From DASTOB01 sp035720425 (GTDB lineage Bacteria > Chloroflexota > Limnocylindria > Limnocylindrales > CSP1-4), in the NCBI GenBank assembly GCA_035720425.1, contig DASTOB010000009.1:1-13547 (forward strand): a stretch of 13,547 nt of DNA, in the 5' to 3' direction. Of this stretch, positions 6,134 to 12,734 are shown piece after piece. Under the pieces are notes generated by a model. It saw nothing but the letters and a program-made list of their open reading frames with translations. It did not search any database and was not told the origin of the DNA. Position 1 is the stretch's first letter. Each line of letters starts with the position of its first letter. Position numbers and translations under genes: made by a program.

Positions 6134-6952
6134 ATGACCGACGACCGCGAGCGCTGGGCCCTGATTCTCGGCGCCTCGAGCGGCATGGGCGAGGCCACCT
6201 CGCTCGCGCTCGCTCGGGCCGGCTACCGGATCTGCGGGATCCACCTCGACTTCCGGGCCGCCCTCGCCCACGTCGAGGAGGTCAAGGCCGCCATCGTCGC
6301 GGCCGGGAGCGAGGCCCTGTTCATCAACATGAACGCGGCCGACGACGAGAAGCGCGCCGCCGCGCTCGAGGCCCTTCGAGCACGATTCGACGAGTCCCGT
6401 TCCGCAGGACGGCACCCATACGTGCGGGTTGTCATGCATTCGCTCGCATTCGGCTCGCTCGTGCCGTTCCTGGCCGACGACCCGAAGGCGGCGGTCGACC
6501 GCAAGAAGATGGAGATGACCCTCGACGTGATGGCGAACAGCCTCGTCTACTGGGTCCAGGACCTCGCGCGCGGCGGGTTCCTCGAACGCGGCTCGAAGGT
6601 CTACGCGATGACGTCGGAGGGCTCGAGCCGGGTCATCCCGTCGTACGGCGTCGTGTCGGCCGCCAAGGCGGCCCTCGAATCCCACTGCCGGCAGCTGGCG
6701 ATGGAGTTCGCGCGGCGCGGCGATGGGGTGGCGGTCAACGCGATCCGGGCCGGGGTGACTGATACTCCTGCGCTGCGCAAGATCCCCGAGGCGGCGCACA
6801 TGGTCGAGATCACGCTCGCGCGCAACGCGCACGGCCGATTGACGACGACGCAGGACGTCGCCGACGCGATCGTCACGCTGTCCGAGACGGATTCCGACTG
6901 GGTCAGCGGCAACATCATCGGGGTCGACGGCGCCGAGTTCGTCACCGGTTGA
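6134..6952 (+). CDS. fabL: enoyl-[ACP] reductase, FabL/FabI-like SDR
   Basis: The protein has 272 residues and starts at ATG 6134, seven bases after GGAGG. The nucleotide-binding GASSGMG is at 13-19. MHSLAFGSL (101-109) matches the VHSIGFA region of FabI. The catalytic pair is Y171 and K178, separated by six residues, which is the enoyl reductase pattern rather than the YxxxK of ordinary short-chain dehydrogenases. The second tyrosine of FabI, ten residues earlier, is replaced by serine, and the C-terminus (AGVTDTPALRKIPEA...HGRLTTTQDVADAI...GVDG) resembles Bacillus FabL. The expected reaction is NAD(P)H reduction of trans-2-enoyl-ACP in the last step of fatty acid elongation in the cytosol. 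An SDR acting on another enoyl or keto substrate is the alternative. Confidence 0.75.
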   Translation: MTDDRERWALILGASSGMGEATSLALARAGYRICGIHLDFRAALAHVEEVKAAIVAAGSEALFINMNAADDEKRAAALEALRARFDESRSAGRHPYVRVVMHSLAFGSLVPFLADDPKAAVDRKKMEMTLDVMANSLVYWVQDLARGGFLERGSKVYAMTSEGSSRVIPSYGVVSAAKAALESHCRQLAMEFARRGDGVAVNAIRAGVTDTPALRKIPEAAHMVEITLARNAHGRLTTTQDVADAIVTLSETDSDWVSGNIIGVDGAEFVTG

Positions 6953-7026
6953 TCTCAGGCCGATGGCTCGCAGGGGCGTCGCCGCGGCCTTCGGTGAGTG
7001 GGTGACGGCATGCCGCTGAGGGTGCC

Positions 7027-8025
7027 ATGACGGGTCGGGTCATCGTGGTCGGCTCGGTGAACGTTGACCTCGTCGCGACGGTCGAGCGCCTGCCGTCGGC
7101 GGGGGAAACGGTCACCGGCGGCCGATTCGGGCGGCACCACGGGGGCAAGGGCGGCAACCAGGCGGTCGCTGCGGCGCGGCTCGGGGCACCGACGACGTAC
7201 GTCGGGGCGGTCGGGGACGACGACTTCGGGACCGATGCCCGGGCGGCGCTGGCGGCCGAGGGCGTCGATGTGGCCGGGCTTCGGACGCTTGCCGGCGAGC
7301 CGACCGGGGTCGCCCTCATCCTCGTCGACGAACGCGGCGAGAACGTCATCGCGGTCGCCTCCGGCGCGAACGCGGCGGTCACGGCGGACATGGTCCGCGA
7401 ATCGCTCGCGTCGCTCGCGCCGGGACCGGGCGACATCGTGCTCGTCGGTCATGAGATTCCCACCTCGGCGACCCGTGCCGCGCTTGCCGCCGGACGGTCC
7501 GCCGGTGCGACGACCGTGCTCAACCCGGCGCCGGCGACGGGGCTCGATCGTTCGGTATTCGGCCTCGCCGACGTGCTCGTCCCGAACCGGACTGAGCTGG
7601 GCCAGCTGCTCGCGGCCGAGGCGCGCCGGGTCGGCCGACCGACCGCCGGCGCGGACCGCCCGGACGTCGGAGCCCGGACCCTGCTCGAGCCGAACGCGGA
7701 GGGGGAGGGGGTCGGATCGGCCGTGCTCGTGACGCTCGGTGCCGGTGGCGCCGTGCTCGTCCGGCGCGGTGCCGAGCCGCTCGACCTCGCCCCGCCCCGC
7801 GTGACGGTCGTCGACACGGTGGGCGCCGGCGACGCGCTGTGCGGTGCGCTCGCGGCGGCGCTGGCCGCTCGATCCACGCTCGAAGACGCCGCTCGTCGCG
7901 CCGTGCTCGCCGGGAGTCTCGCGACGACCCGGGCGGGAGCGCGGGAGGGGATGCCGACGCGTGCGGAGCTGGACGCGGCAGCGGAACGGCTCGTCGATCC
8001 CGCGGGAGAGGGCCTCGGACGCTAG
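7027..8025 (+). CDS. rbsK: ribokinase (PfkB family sugar kinase)
   Basis: The protein has 332 residues, slightly longer than typical ribokinase at about 300. GSVNVDLVATVERLPSAGET (9-28) and GGKGGNQAVAAARLGA (39-54) form the sugar site. NPAPA (166-170) and PNRTE (186-190) are ribokinase landmarks, and VDTVGAGDALCGALA (262-276) holds the anion hole with catalytic base D269. It should phosphorylate D-ribose, or a related pentose or nucleoside, with ATP in the cytosol. GGKGGNQA favours ribokinase over fructokinase or adenosine kinase. The start ATG 7027 follows GAGGG by four bases. The gene lies 74 bp after the reductase gene and may be read with it. No ribose transporter genes are nearby. Confidence 0.85.
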   Translation: MTGRVIVVGSVNVDLVATVERLPSAGETVTGGRFGRHHGGKGGNQAVAAARLGAPTTYVGAVGDDDFGTDARAALAAEGVDVAGLRTLAGEPTGVALILVDERGENVIAVASGANAAVTADMVRESLASLAPGPGDIVLVGHEIPTSATRAALAAGRSAGATTVLNPAPATGLDRSVFGLADVLVPNRTELGQLLAAEARRVGRPTAGADRPDVGARTLLEPNAEGEGVGSAVLVTLGAGGAVLVRRGAEPLDLAPPRVTVVDTVGAGDALCGALAAALAARSTLEDAARRAVLAGSLATTRAGAREGMPTRAELDAAAERLVDPAGEGLGR

Positions 8026-8027
8026 CT

Positions 8028-8039
8028 CCCCGCCCGGGG
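8028..8039. terminator. short GC hairpin between convergent genes
   Basis: CCCC-GCCC-GGGG lies in the 25-bp gap between the converging ribokinase and ApbE genes. The stem is only four pairs and no T-tract follows on either strand. It is at best a weak terminator or pause site. Confidence 0.15.
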
Positions 8040-8050
8040 CGCCGCCGGGG

Positions 8051-8986
8051 TCACGTCTCGGCTGCCACCCACGTGGTGATCTGTCGCGCTGCCGGCGTCA
8101 TGTCCGTGGTCCCGTCGGTCGGGGCCCACCAGGCGGCGAGGCCGCGCTCCCGCGCGAGGGCGGCGATGCTCGCGCGGCCCGCGACGAACAACGCCTTGGA
8201 CCACACCTCCGCCCAGGCCGGATCACGGTGGGCGACGGTCACCGCCTGGAGGCCCCCATCGGCCGGCTCCCGCGTCGCAGGGTCGATGAGGTGGTGAACG
8301 TCCCGTCCGTCGGACCGCCAGCGAGTGATCCGGACCGATGATGTGGCGACGGCGCCATTGTCGATTGCCGCGACGACGACCGGTCCGCTCGTGCCCGCCG
8401 GATCCTCGATCCCGATCAGCCACGGACCGCCCTCCGGTGCGCGGCCACAGGCCACGATGTCGCCGCCCGCCTCGAGTAGGAATGCCGCGTGCGGGCAGCC
8501 ACGCGCGATCCGCGCAGCCGCCCAGCGCAGCGCGAGGCCCTTGCCGATTCCGCCCAGGTCGATCGCGTCGGAGAGCCGGATCCCGTCCGCGCACCACGTG
8601 ATCGGGCGCCGCGACGGGGTCGCGTGACCGGCCACCTGGCTGACGGAGGCCCCCCGATACCCGAGTCGGTCGAGATCGGCGAGGACGGTTGGGTCGAACC
8701 GTCCAGCGGTCATGCGGCGCGCACGATCCGCGGCAACGAGCGCGCCCGACAGGCGCCGCGAGACGAGCATCGCCTGATCGCTCCCGGCAGACCGGTTGAG
8801 CCGGGTGATCTCGCTGTCGTCGCGAAACCGCGACAGGCTCGCGTCGACCGCTTCGAACTCCGCGAGGACGCCGTCCCACAGCCACGCCGACCGTCCGCGG
8901 TCGACCCCGTGAACCATGAGGCGGAGCGGCGAGCCGAGGGCACGGCCCTCGAAACGGACGACCTCGGCCTGTGACGAGACGGTCAC
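8051..8986 (-). CDS. apbE: FAD:protein FMN transferase ApbE
   Basis: The protein has 311 residues. Landmarks are MTAGRFDPTV (92-101), DLGGIGKGLALR (143-154), EAGGDI (172-177), ATSS (214-217) and HHLIDPATREPA (231-242), all core ApbE motifs in an actinobacterial-looking version. ApbE transfers FMN from FAD to a Thr or Ser in a (D)xx(S/T)GA(S/T) motif. The usual C-terminal metal site DALST reads EVWSK here (260-264), with Asp to Glu and Thr to Lys. No signal peptide or lipobox is visible, so it may act in the cytosol. GTG 8986 overlaps the upstream stop as GTGA, making it the last gene of the ferric-reductase-like operon. No FMN_bind-domain partner is in the window. Confidence 0.9.
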   Translation of the reverse strand: MTVSSQAEVVRFEGRALGSPLRLMVHGVDRGRSAWLWDGVLAEFEAVDASLSRFRDDSEITRLNRSAGSDQAMLVSRRLSGALVAADRARRMTAGRFDPTVLADLDRLGYRGASVSQVAGHATPSRRPITWCADGIRLSDAIDLGGIGKGLALRWAAARIARGCPHAAFLLEAGGDIVACGRAPEGGPWLIGIEDPAGTSGPVVVAAIDNGAVATSSVRITRWRSDGRDVHHLIDPATREPADGGLQAVTVAHRDPAWAEVWSKALFVAGRASIAALARERGLAAWWAPTDGTTDMTPAARQITTWVAAET

Positions 8987-9489
8987 CCGCCGGACGCACC
9001 GGTCGTCGCATGGACGGCCGGCACGGCGGCGACCGTTGCCCCGACGGTGTGCCGGACCGCCGGAAGCGACACGCGGGTCGGCAGCGACGCGGCCGACCCG
9101 TCGACCTCGGCGACCGTCGCGCGGAGCTCGACGAGCATCGCGTCGAGTCCGGCGACCCGCGCGGCCACCACGTCATACGCTCGTGCCGCGTCCGAGTAGC
9201 GATCGGCGATTCGCGACACCTCGAACTCCAGGCGGTCGTGCGCCGCGCGGAGCTCGGCAGCTGCCTCGGCACCCGGCCGGCGAGCCTCGATGAGCGCCGC
9301 GTCGGCGTCGGACTGGGCGCCCGTCACGCCGGCGAGGAGGACGGCATACGTGCCGATCGACACGCCGAGGTACGTTCCGACGTGCCACGGCCGGCGCGCC
9401 GGCGATCCGGCCGCAACCGCTGGTCGGGCCGCAACCGGTGGTCGGGCCGCAACCGGTGGTTGGGCCGGCGTTGGCCGGTCAGTCATCAT
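8983..9489 (-). CDS. single-span membrane protein with Pro/Ala repeat and coiled-coil (unknown function)
   Basis: The protein has 168 residues and is not recognised. A cytoplasmic N-terminus contains three PPVAAR-type repeats (about 11-27) and basic residues (ARRPWH). A membrane helix at about 37-58 is followed by a probable coiled-coil (62-128) outside the membrane and an Ala/Val/Thr-rich tail ending TTGASGG. TGAS at 163-166 resembles the short motif modified by ApbE, but the preceding conserved Asp is His here and no FMN_bind domain is present. Starts at 9489 or 9486 both fit GAGGAA upstream and overlap the end of the preceding gene by 8-11 bases. ApbE follows with a GTGA overlap, so a shared task is likely. 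Confidence 0.75.
   Translation of the reverse strand: MMTDRPTPAQPPVAARPPVAARPAVAAGSPARRPWHVGTYLGVSIGTYAVLLAGVTGAQSDADAALIEARRPGAEAAAELRAAHDRLEFEVSRIADRYSDAARAYDVVAARVAGLDAMLVELRATVAEVDGSAASLPTRVSLPAVRHTVGATVAAVPAVHATTGASGG
9410..9463. repeat. 18-bp tandem repeat, three copies
   Basis: Three units beginning GCCGCAACCG differ at one or two positions each. They are in frame with the minus-strand membrane protein and encode six-residue PPVAAR-like units in its cytoplasmic N-terminal tail. The length allows copy-number change without a frameshift. Confidence 0.8.
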
Positions 9490-9967
9490 CGGGTTCCTCG
9501 TGCTCGTCCTCCTCGCGGTCTTCCTCTTCGTGCTCGTCTCCCGAGCGCAAGGTCCCGTCGGCGGGGGCCTGCACGGACGCGGTTGAGGTGCTCGCCGCGG
9601 CGCGCAGCGATGCCTCGAGCTGGGCGAGCCGCTCGCGGGCGGTCGCCAGGCTCGCACGGAGCGTGTCCGCATTGGCCGCATCGAGCGTGATCTGCTGCTC
9701 CGCCGCAGCGAGCGCTGCCTCGAGCTCCGCGCTGCCCGACGCGAGCTCCGCAAGCTGCGCCGCGAGTGCCTCGGACCGGGCTTGCTCGAGTTCCAGCGCG
9801 GCCCGGAGCTCGGCGGCCGACGGTGGCGCGGCGTTGAGCGGTGCGGCGGACGCGGTCCACGCCGCCGCCGCCCGGATCGTGGCGACGCCGAGGGCGAGGC
9901 TCAGGATCACGCCACCGACCGTCAGGACCCGACGGCCGAGCGCCGCGCTGATGGCAAACCGATTCAT
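9479..9967 (-). CDS. membrane-anchored coiled-coil protein with acidic/His tail (unknown function)
   Basis: The protein has 162 residues and is not recognised. A short basic N-terminus (GRR at 11-13) and one membrane helix (about 14-34) form a signal anchor. They are followed by a Pro/Ala linker, a strong heptad-like coiled-coil (about 51-122, Ala/Leu/Glu-rich) and a Ser/Thr linker. The last 19 residues (144-162) hold 15 acidic residues and two histidines, in the pattern DEHEEEDREEDEHEEPDDD. Positive-inside topology puts the coil and tail outside the cytoplasmic membrane. The tail could bind divalent metal or a basic partner; this is inference. The start ATG 9967 overlaps the stop of the ferric-reductase-like gene as ATGA, and its own end overlaps the next gene. 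Confidence 0.75.
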   Translation of the reverse strand: MNRFAISAALGRRVLTVGGVILSLALGVATIRAAAAWTASAAPLNAAPPSAAELRAALELEQARSEALAAQLAELASGSAELEAALAAAEQQITLDAANADTLRASLATARERLAQLEASLRAAASTSTASVQAPADGTLRSGDEHEEEDREEDEHEEPDDD

Positions 9968-10734
9968 CGCGTCGTCACCTCCGTGAGCGAAGTGGAGAAC
10001 GTCGGGCGGGCCTGCCGTGAGACCCAGTAGCGATACGCCGCGGCACCGAGCACCGTGGCGCCGGTCAGCCCGTACAGCCAGCCGTACCCGAGGGTGTCCG
10101 TCCCGGACAGCGCCCCGTGCATCCACGAGAGGACGAACACACCGATGCTCAGGCGGTGGAGTGACAGCCATGTCCCTGCCGGCAGCAGGCGCGTGTAGCG
10201 CGCCGTGAGACCGGTGATGAGCAGCGCGTAGAGCCCGAGCGTGCCGAGGGCGACGGGGGCGCTCCGGTAGCTCGACAGCCCGGGGATGAGCGCGCCGCCG
10301 ATGCCCACGCCCGCGTACGGGTCGATGACGAGGCTGATCATGTGGACGGCGAGGAAGGCGAGCACGAACACCCACGCGTTTTCGTGCCACGGAAACAGCC
10401 GCTTCGAGAGCTTCCACGTGCTCTTGTTCATGGGATGGCTCAGCACGAGACCGAGAGCCACCTGGATGGTCAGCAGGACGAGCACGGTGAACCCGGTCGC
10501 CCGGGCCGCGAGCCAGACCCTGAGGTCCGCCTGGCGCTCCGTCGTCGGCGGCACGATCTCCCCGGTCGCCGCGATGGCGACCAGGCCGATGACGGCGACG
10601 AGGACGACGAGCGACCGACCCGACAGGCGGAGTGGCGGGCCACCCGCCGATTTCGCCGGAAGCCGTGGCGGATGGGCGCCCACCGGCTCGCGGTTCGATG
10701 AGTCGGTCGACAGGTGGCTCGGTTCGTGGCTCAT
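9964..10734 (-). CDS. ferric-reductase-like transmembrane haem protein
   Basis: The protein has 256 residues and six predicted helices (about 41-60, 80-99, 118-136, 159-178, 190-210, 217-237). Haem ligand pairs are H117/H131 (13 residues between them) and H193/H206 (12 between), placed on two helices as in the ferric reductase-like (PF01794) and NOX/YedZ families. It should bind two b haems and carry electrons across the cytoplasmic membrane. There is no fused flavin or NADPH domain, so the electron donor must be another protein. The start ATG 10734 follows a GGGGAG site. The long open frame further upstream covers the ZnuB gene region and is not real. It heads an overlapping four-gene set ending in ApbE. 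The physiological acceptor is unknown. Confidence 0.85.
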   Translation of the reverse strand: MSHEPSHLSTDSSNREPVGAHPPRLPAKSAGGPPLRLSGRSLVVLVAVIGLVAIAATGEIVPPTTERQADLRVWLAARATGFTVLVLLTIQVALGLVLSHPMNKSTWKLSKRLFPWHENAWVFVLAFLAVHMISLVIDPYAGVGIGGALIPGLSSYRSAPVALGTLGLYALLITGLTARYTRLLPAGTWLSLHRLSIGVFVLSWMHGALSGTDTLGYGWLYGLTGATVLGAAAYRYWVSRQARPTFSTSLTEVTTR

Positions 10735-10760
10735 GGTCTCCCCGGGCGCGGACGGGCGGC

Positions 10761-10772
10761 GTGCTGCAGCAC
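10761..10772. promoter_or_regulatory. 12-bp perfect palindrome GTGCTGCAGCAC
   Basis: This is a perfect palindrome beginning 27 bp upstream of the ferric-reductase-like start codon. It is either an operator or the stem of a leader hairpin. It abuts the UACG-loop hairpin at 10772-10790. Confidence 0.35.
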
Positions 10773-10790
10773 CTGCTCCGTAGAGGCAGG
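10772..10790 (-). other. leader hairpin with UACG tetraloop
   Basis: Read on the minus strand, CCTG, a bulged C, CTC, TACG, GAG and CAGG fold into a seven-pair stem. The loop is cUACGg, a member of the very stable UNCG class. It is 38-56 nt upstream of the start codon. It may be a structural part of a regulatory leader. Confidence 0.35.
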
Positions 10791-10903
10791 TCGGCGCGGA
10801 CGGGTTTCGGCCCGGGGTAGGCGATCCGTCCCACGCGACGGGCGGCGATGGTCCCGGTCGGCCGTCGGCCCAGTCCCCGGGTCCGACCCTGTTCGACCTG
10901 GCT

Positions 10904-10918
10904 GGGCCCCCCGGGCCC
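10904..10918 (-). terminator. GC-only hairpin just after the ZnuB stop codon
   Basis: GGGCCC, a three-base loop, and GGGCCC form a perfect six-pair stem that begins five bases after the ZnuB stop. No U-tract follows, so it may be a partial terminator, attenuator or 3'-end stabiliser rather than a classic rho-independent terminator. Confidence 0.3.
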
Positions 10919-10922
10919 CGAA

Positions 10923-11765
10923 TCAGGCGGTTGCTGAGCGCCTTCGGGCGAGGAGACCGGTCCGGGGGCCGAACGCGAGGGCGCCGAGGAAGGCCGCCGT
11001 CTCGACGAGCACGATCGTCGCGCCGCTCGCGGCATCGAGCCAGTACGACAGGTAGAGGCCGACGATCGACGCGCCGACGCCGACGACGACCGCGACGGCC
11101 ATGAGTCGGCCGAACCGGACGGCGAGGAGCTGGGCCGTCGCCGCCGGGGTGACGAGCATCGCCACGACGAGGATGATCCCCACCGCTTGGAGGCTGATCA
11201 CGATCGTCAGCGCGACGAGCGCGAGAAAGAGCGACTCGAGCCGGTCGACGCGCAGCCCGGACGCCGCCGCGCCGAGCGGGTCGAACGTCGCGTACAGCAG
11301 CTCCTTCCAGAGCACGGCGACCGTTCCGAGCACGAGCGCGCCGAGGATGGCAAGGCCGACGAGGTCCTCGACCGTCGTGGACAGCAGGTAGCCGAACAGG
11401 AAGCTGAACAGGTCCGCGACGTAGCCCTGGATCGTGCTGAACAGGAACACCCCGAGGGCGAACGTGCCCGCGAACAGGACGCCGATCGCCGTGTCCGCCC
11501 GGATCCGCGCCCGGCGGCTGACCCAGCCGATCGCGAGGGCGGTGGCGACCGCGGCGACCCCTGCTCCGAGCAGGTACGGACCCTTGACCAGGAATGCGAC
11601 GACGACGCCCGGGAAGGCGGCGTGGCTGATCGCGTCGCCGATGAACGCGAGCCCGCGCAGGACCACGAACGTGCCAACGACGGCACAGACCGTCCCGACG
11701 AGCGCGGCCGCGAGGAGTGCGCGCACGAAGAACGCATGGCCGAGGGGTTCGACGAGGGCGTCCAC
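10923..11765 (-). CDS. znuB: zinc/manganese ABC transporter permease (ABC-3 family)
   Basis: The protein has 280 residues, the usual size for ZnuB/MntB/TroC permeases. Multiple hydrophobic helices span the chain. The family motif LRGLAFIGDAISHAAFPGV is at 36-54, and the FGYLL, GIILVVAMLVTPAATAQLL and FGPRTGLLARRR regions are also typical. It forms the membrane channel for a divalent metal delivered by the ZnuA-like protein, driven by the ZnuC-like ATPase. The start GTG 11765 lies 29 bases after the ATPase gene and has no clear ribosome site, so coupled or leaderless-type initiation is possible. Which metal is carried cannot be read from the permease. Confidence 0.9.
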   Translation of the reverse strand: MDALVEPLGHAFFVRALLAAALVGTVCAVVGTFVVLRGLAFIGDAISHAAFPGVVVAFLVKGPYLLGAGVAAVATALAIGWVSRRARIRADTAIGVLFAGTFALGVFLFSTIQGYVADLFSFLFGYLLSTTVEDLVGLAILGALVLGTVAVLWKELLYATFDPLGAAASGLRVDRLESLFLALVALTIVISLQAVGIILVVAMLVTPAATAQLLAVRFGRLMAVAVVVGVGASIVGLYLSYWLDAASGATIVLVETAAFLGALAFGPRTGLLARRRSATA

Positions 11766-11794
11766 GGTCGACGGGGGCTCGGGTTCGGCTGCCG

Positions 11795-12727
11795 TTACGG
11801 CTCGGGGTGGCCGCCGCCACCCTCGTGGAAGTGCGACTCGCCGGCCGGCGGCTGGTCGTGGTGGTGGGCGTCGTCGAGGACGACCGCCTGACCGCCGAGC
11901 ACGAGCAGGTGGCCGCCGTACGTGCGGGCGAGGACGTTCGGGTCGAGCACGAGCGACGACGGCCCGTGGGCGACGACGGTCCGGTTGATCGCCGCCACGC
12001 GCTGGAAGCGCTGGGCCGCGCAGGCGAGGTCATGGGTCGTGGCGATCACCGTCTTGCCGCGTCGGGCCTCCGCCTCGAGGATGTCCATGAGATCCTCCTG
12101 GGTGGTCGCGTCGACGCCGGTCACGGGCTCGTCGAGCAAAAACAGGTCCGGCTCCGCGGCGAGCGCTCGGGCGAGGAAGACGCGCCGCCGCTGGCCGCCG
12201 GACAGGGCGCCGATCTGGGTGTCGACATGGTCGGCCATCGAGACCTTGGCGAGCGCGTCGGCGACGGCCCGCCGATCGTCGCCGCCGGGGCGCCGCAGCG
12301 GTCCGAGAGCGGGGTAGCGGCCCATCATGACGACGTCGCCGACGCTGACCGGAAAGGCCCAGTCGACAAGCTCCGCCTGCGGAACGTAGGCAACGCGCCG
12401 GGCCTGCTGGCCGGCCGGGTGGCCGAGCACCTCCACGCGACCGCTCCACGGTCGAATGAGTCCGGCCATGAGCTTGAGGAGCGTGCTCTTTCCGGCGCCG
12501 TTCGGCCCGACGACGGCGAGGAGGGAGCCCGCTTCGACGGCGAGGTTGACCTGTTCGAGCGCGATCCGCTCGCCATAGCCGGCCGACACGTCGCTCAGCC
12601 ACACGTCGGCGTGGGCGCGGGCGTGGCCTGGGTCGATCCCGGCGTCGACCGTGGCGAGGTGGCGTTCCGCCTCGTGGTCGTGCGGGTGGGTGTGCGGGTC
12701 GAAGGTCGAGGTCACGGTGTCGGCCAT
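11795..12727 (-). CDS. znuC: zinc/manganese ABC transporter ATPase with histidine-rich ends
   Basis: The protein has 310 residues, longer than typical ZnuC (about 250) because of both ends. Walker A GPNGAGKS is at 74-81, the signature LSGGQRRR at 175-182, Walker B DLFLLDEP at 194-201 and the switch H232. The N-terminus has H12, H14, H16, H18 and H23 within 12 residues. The C-terminus has HHH at 288-290 plus H299, H301 and H307. Such clusters usually bind zinc, nickel or cobalt and favour zinc over manganese as the cargo (inference). ATG 12727 is chosen because AGGG lies five bases upstream. ATG 12742 is also in frame and would overlap the stop of the binding-protein gene. It forms an A-C-B operon with its neighbours. 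Confidence 0.92.
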   Translation of the reverse strand: MADTVTSTFDPHTHPHDHEAERHLATVDAGIDPGHARAHADVWLSDVSAGYGERIALEQVNLAVEAGSLLAVVGPNGAGKSTLLKLMAGLIRPWSGRVEVLGHPAGQQARRVAYVPQAELVDWAFPVSVGDVVMMGRYPALGPLRRPGGDDRRAVADALAKVSMADHVDTQIGALSGGQRRRVFLARALAAEPDLFLLDEPVTGVDATTQEDLMDILEAEARRGKTVIATTHDLACAAQRFQRVAAINRTVVAHGPSSLVLDPNVLARTYGGHLLVLGGQAVVLDDAHHHDQPPAGESHFHEGGGGHPEP

Positions 12728-12734
12728 CGTAGCC

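Larger units (their letters stand above)
10735..10922 (-). other. structured leader/intergenic gap upstream of the ferric-reductase-like gene
   Basis: This 188-nt gap separates ZnuB from the ferric-reductase-like gene on the same strand and has no gene. On the minus strand it can form a GC hairpin after the ZnuB stop (10904-10918), a possible long GGACGG/CCGTCC pairing, and a small hairpin capped by a UACG loop (10772-10790). A 12-bp palindrome lies at 10761-10772. I do not recognise a known riboswitch class. Confidence 0.45.

Noticed and set aside
10735..10922. Known riboswitch (cobalamin, FMN, Mn or NiCo class)
   Set aside because: None of the conserved sequence blocks of these classes that I know could be found. 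Only generic hairpins are visible.
9479..12033. Very long minus-strand open frames running through the ferric-reductase-like gene into the ZnuB and ZnuC region
   Set aside because: Only the 3' parts (from 9967 and 10734) look like proteins. The upstream parts are Arg/Pro/Gly-rich frame-shifted readings of well-supported genes.
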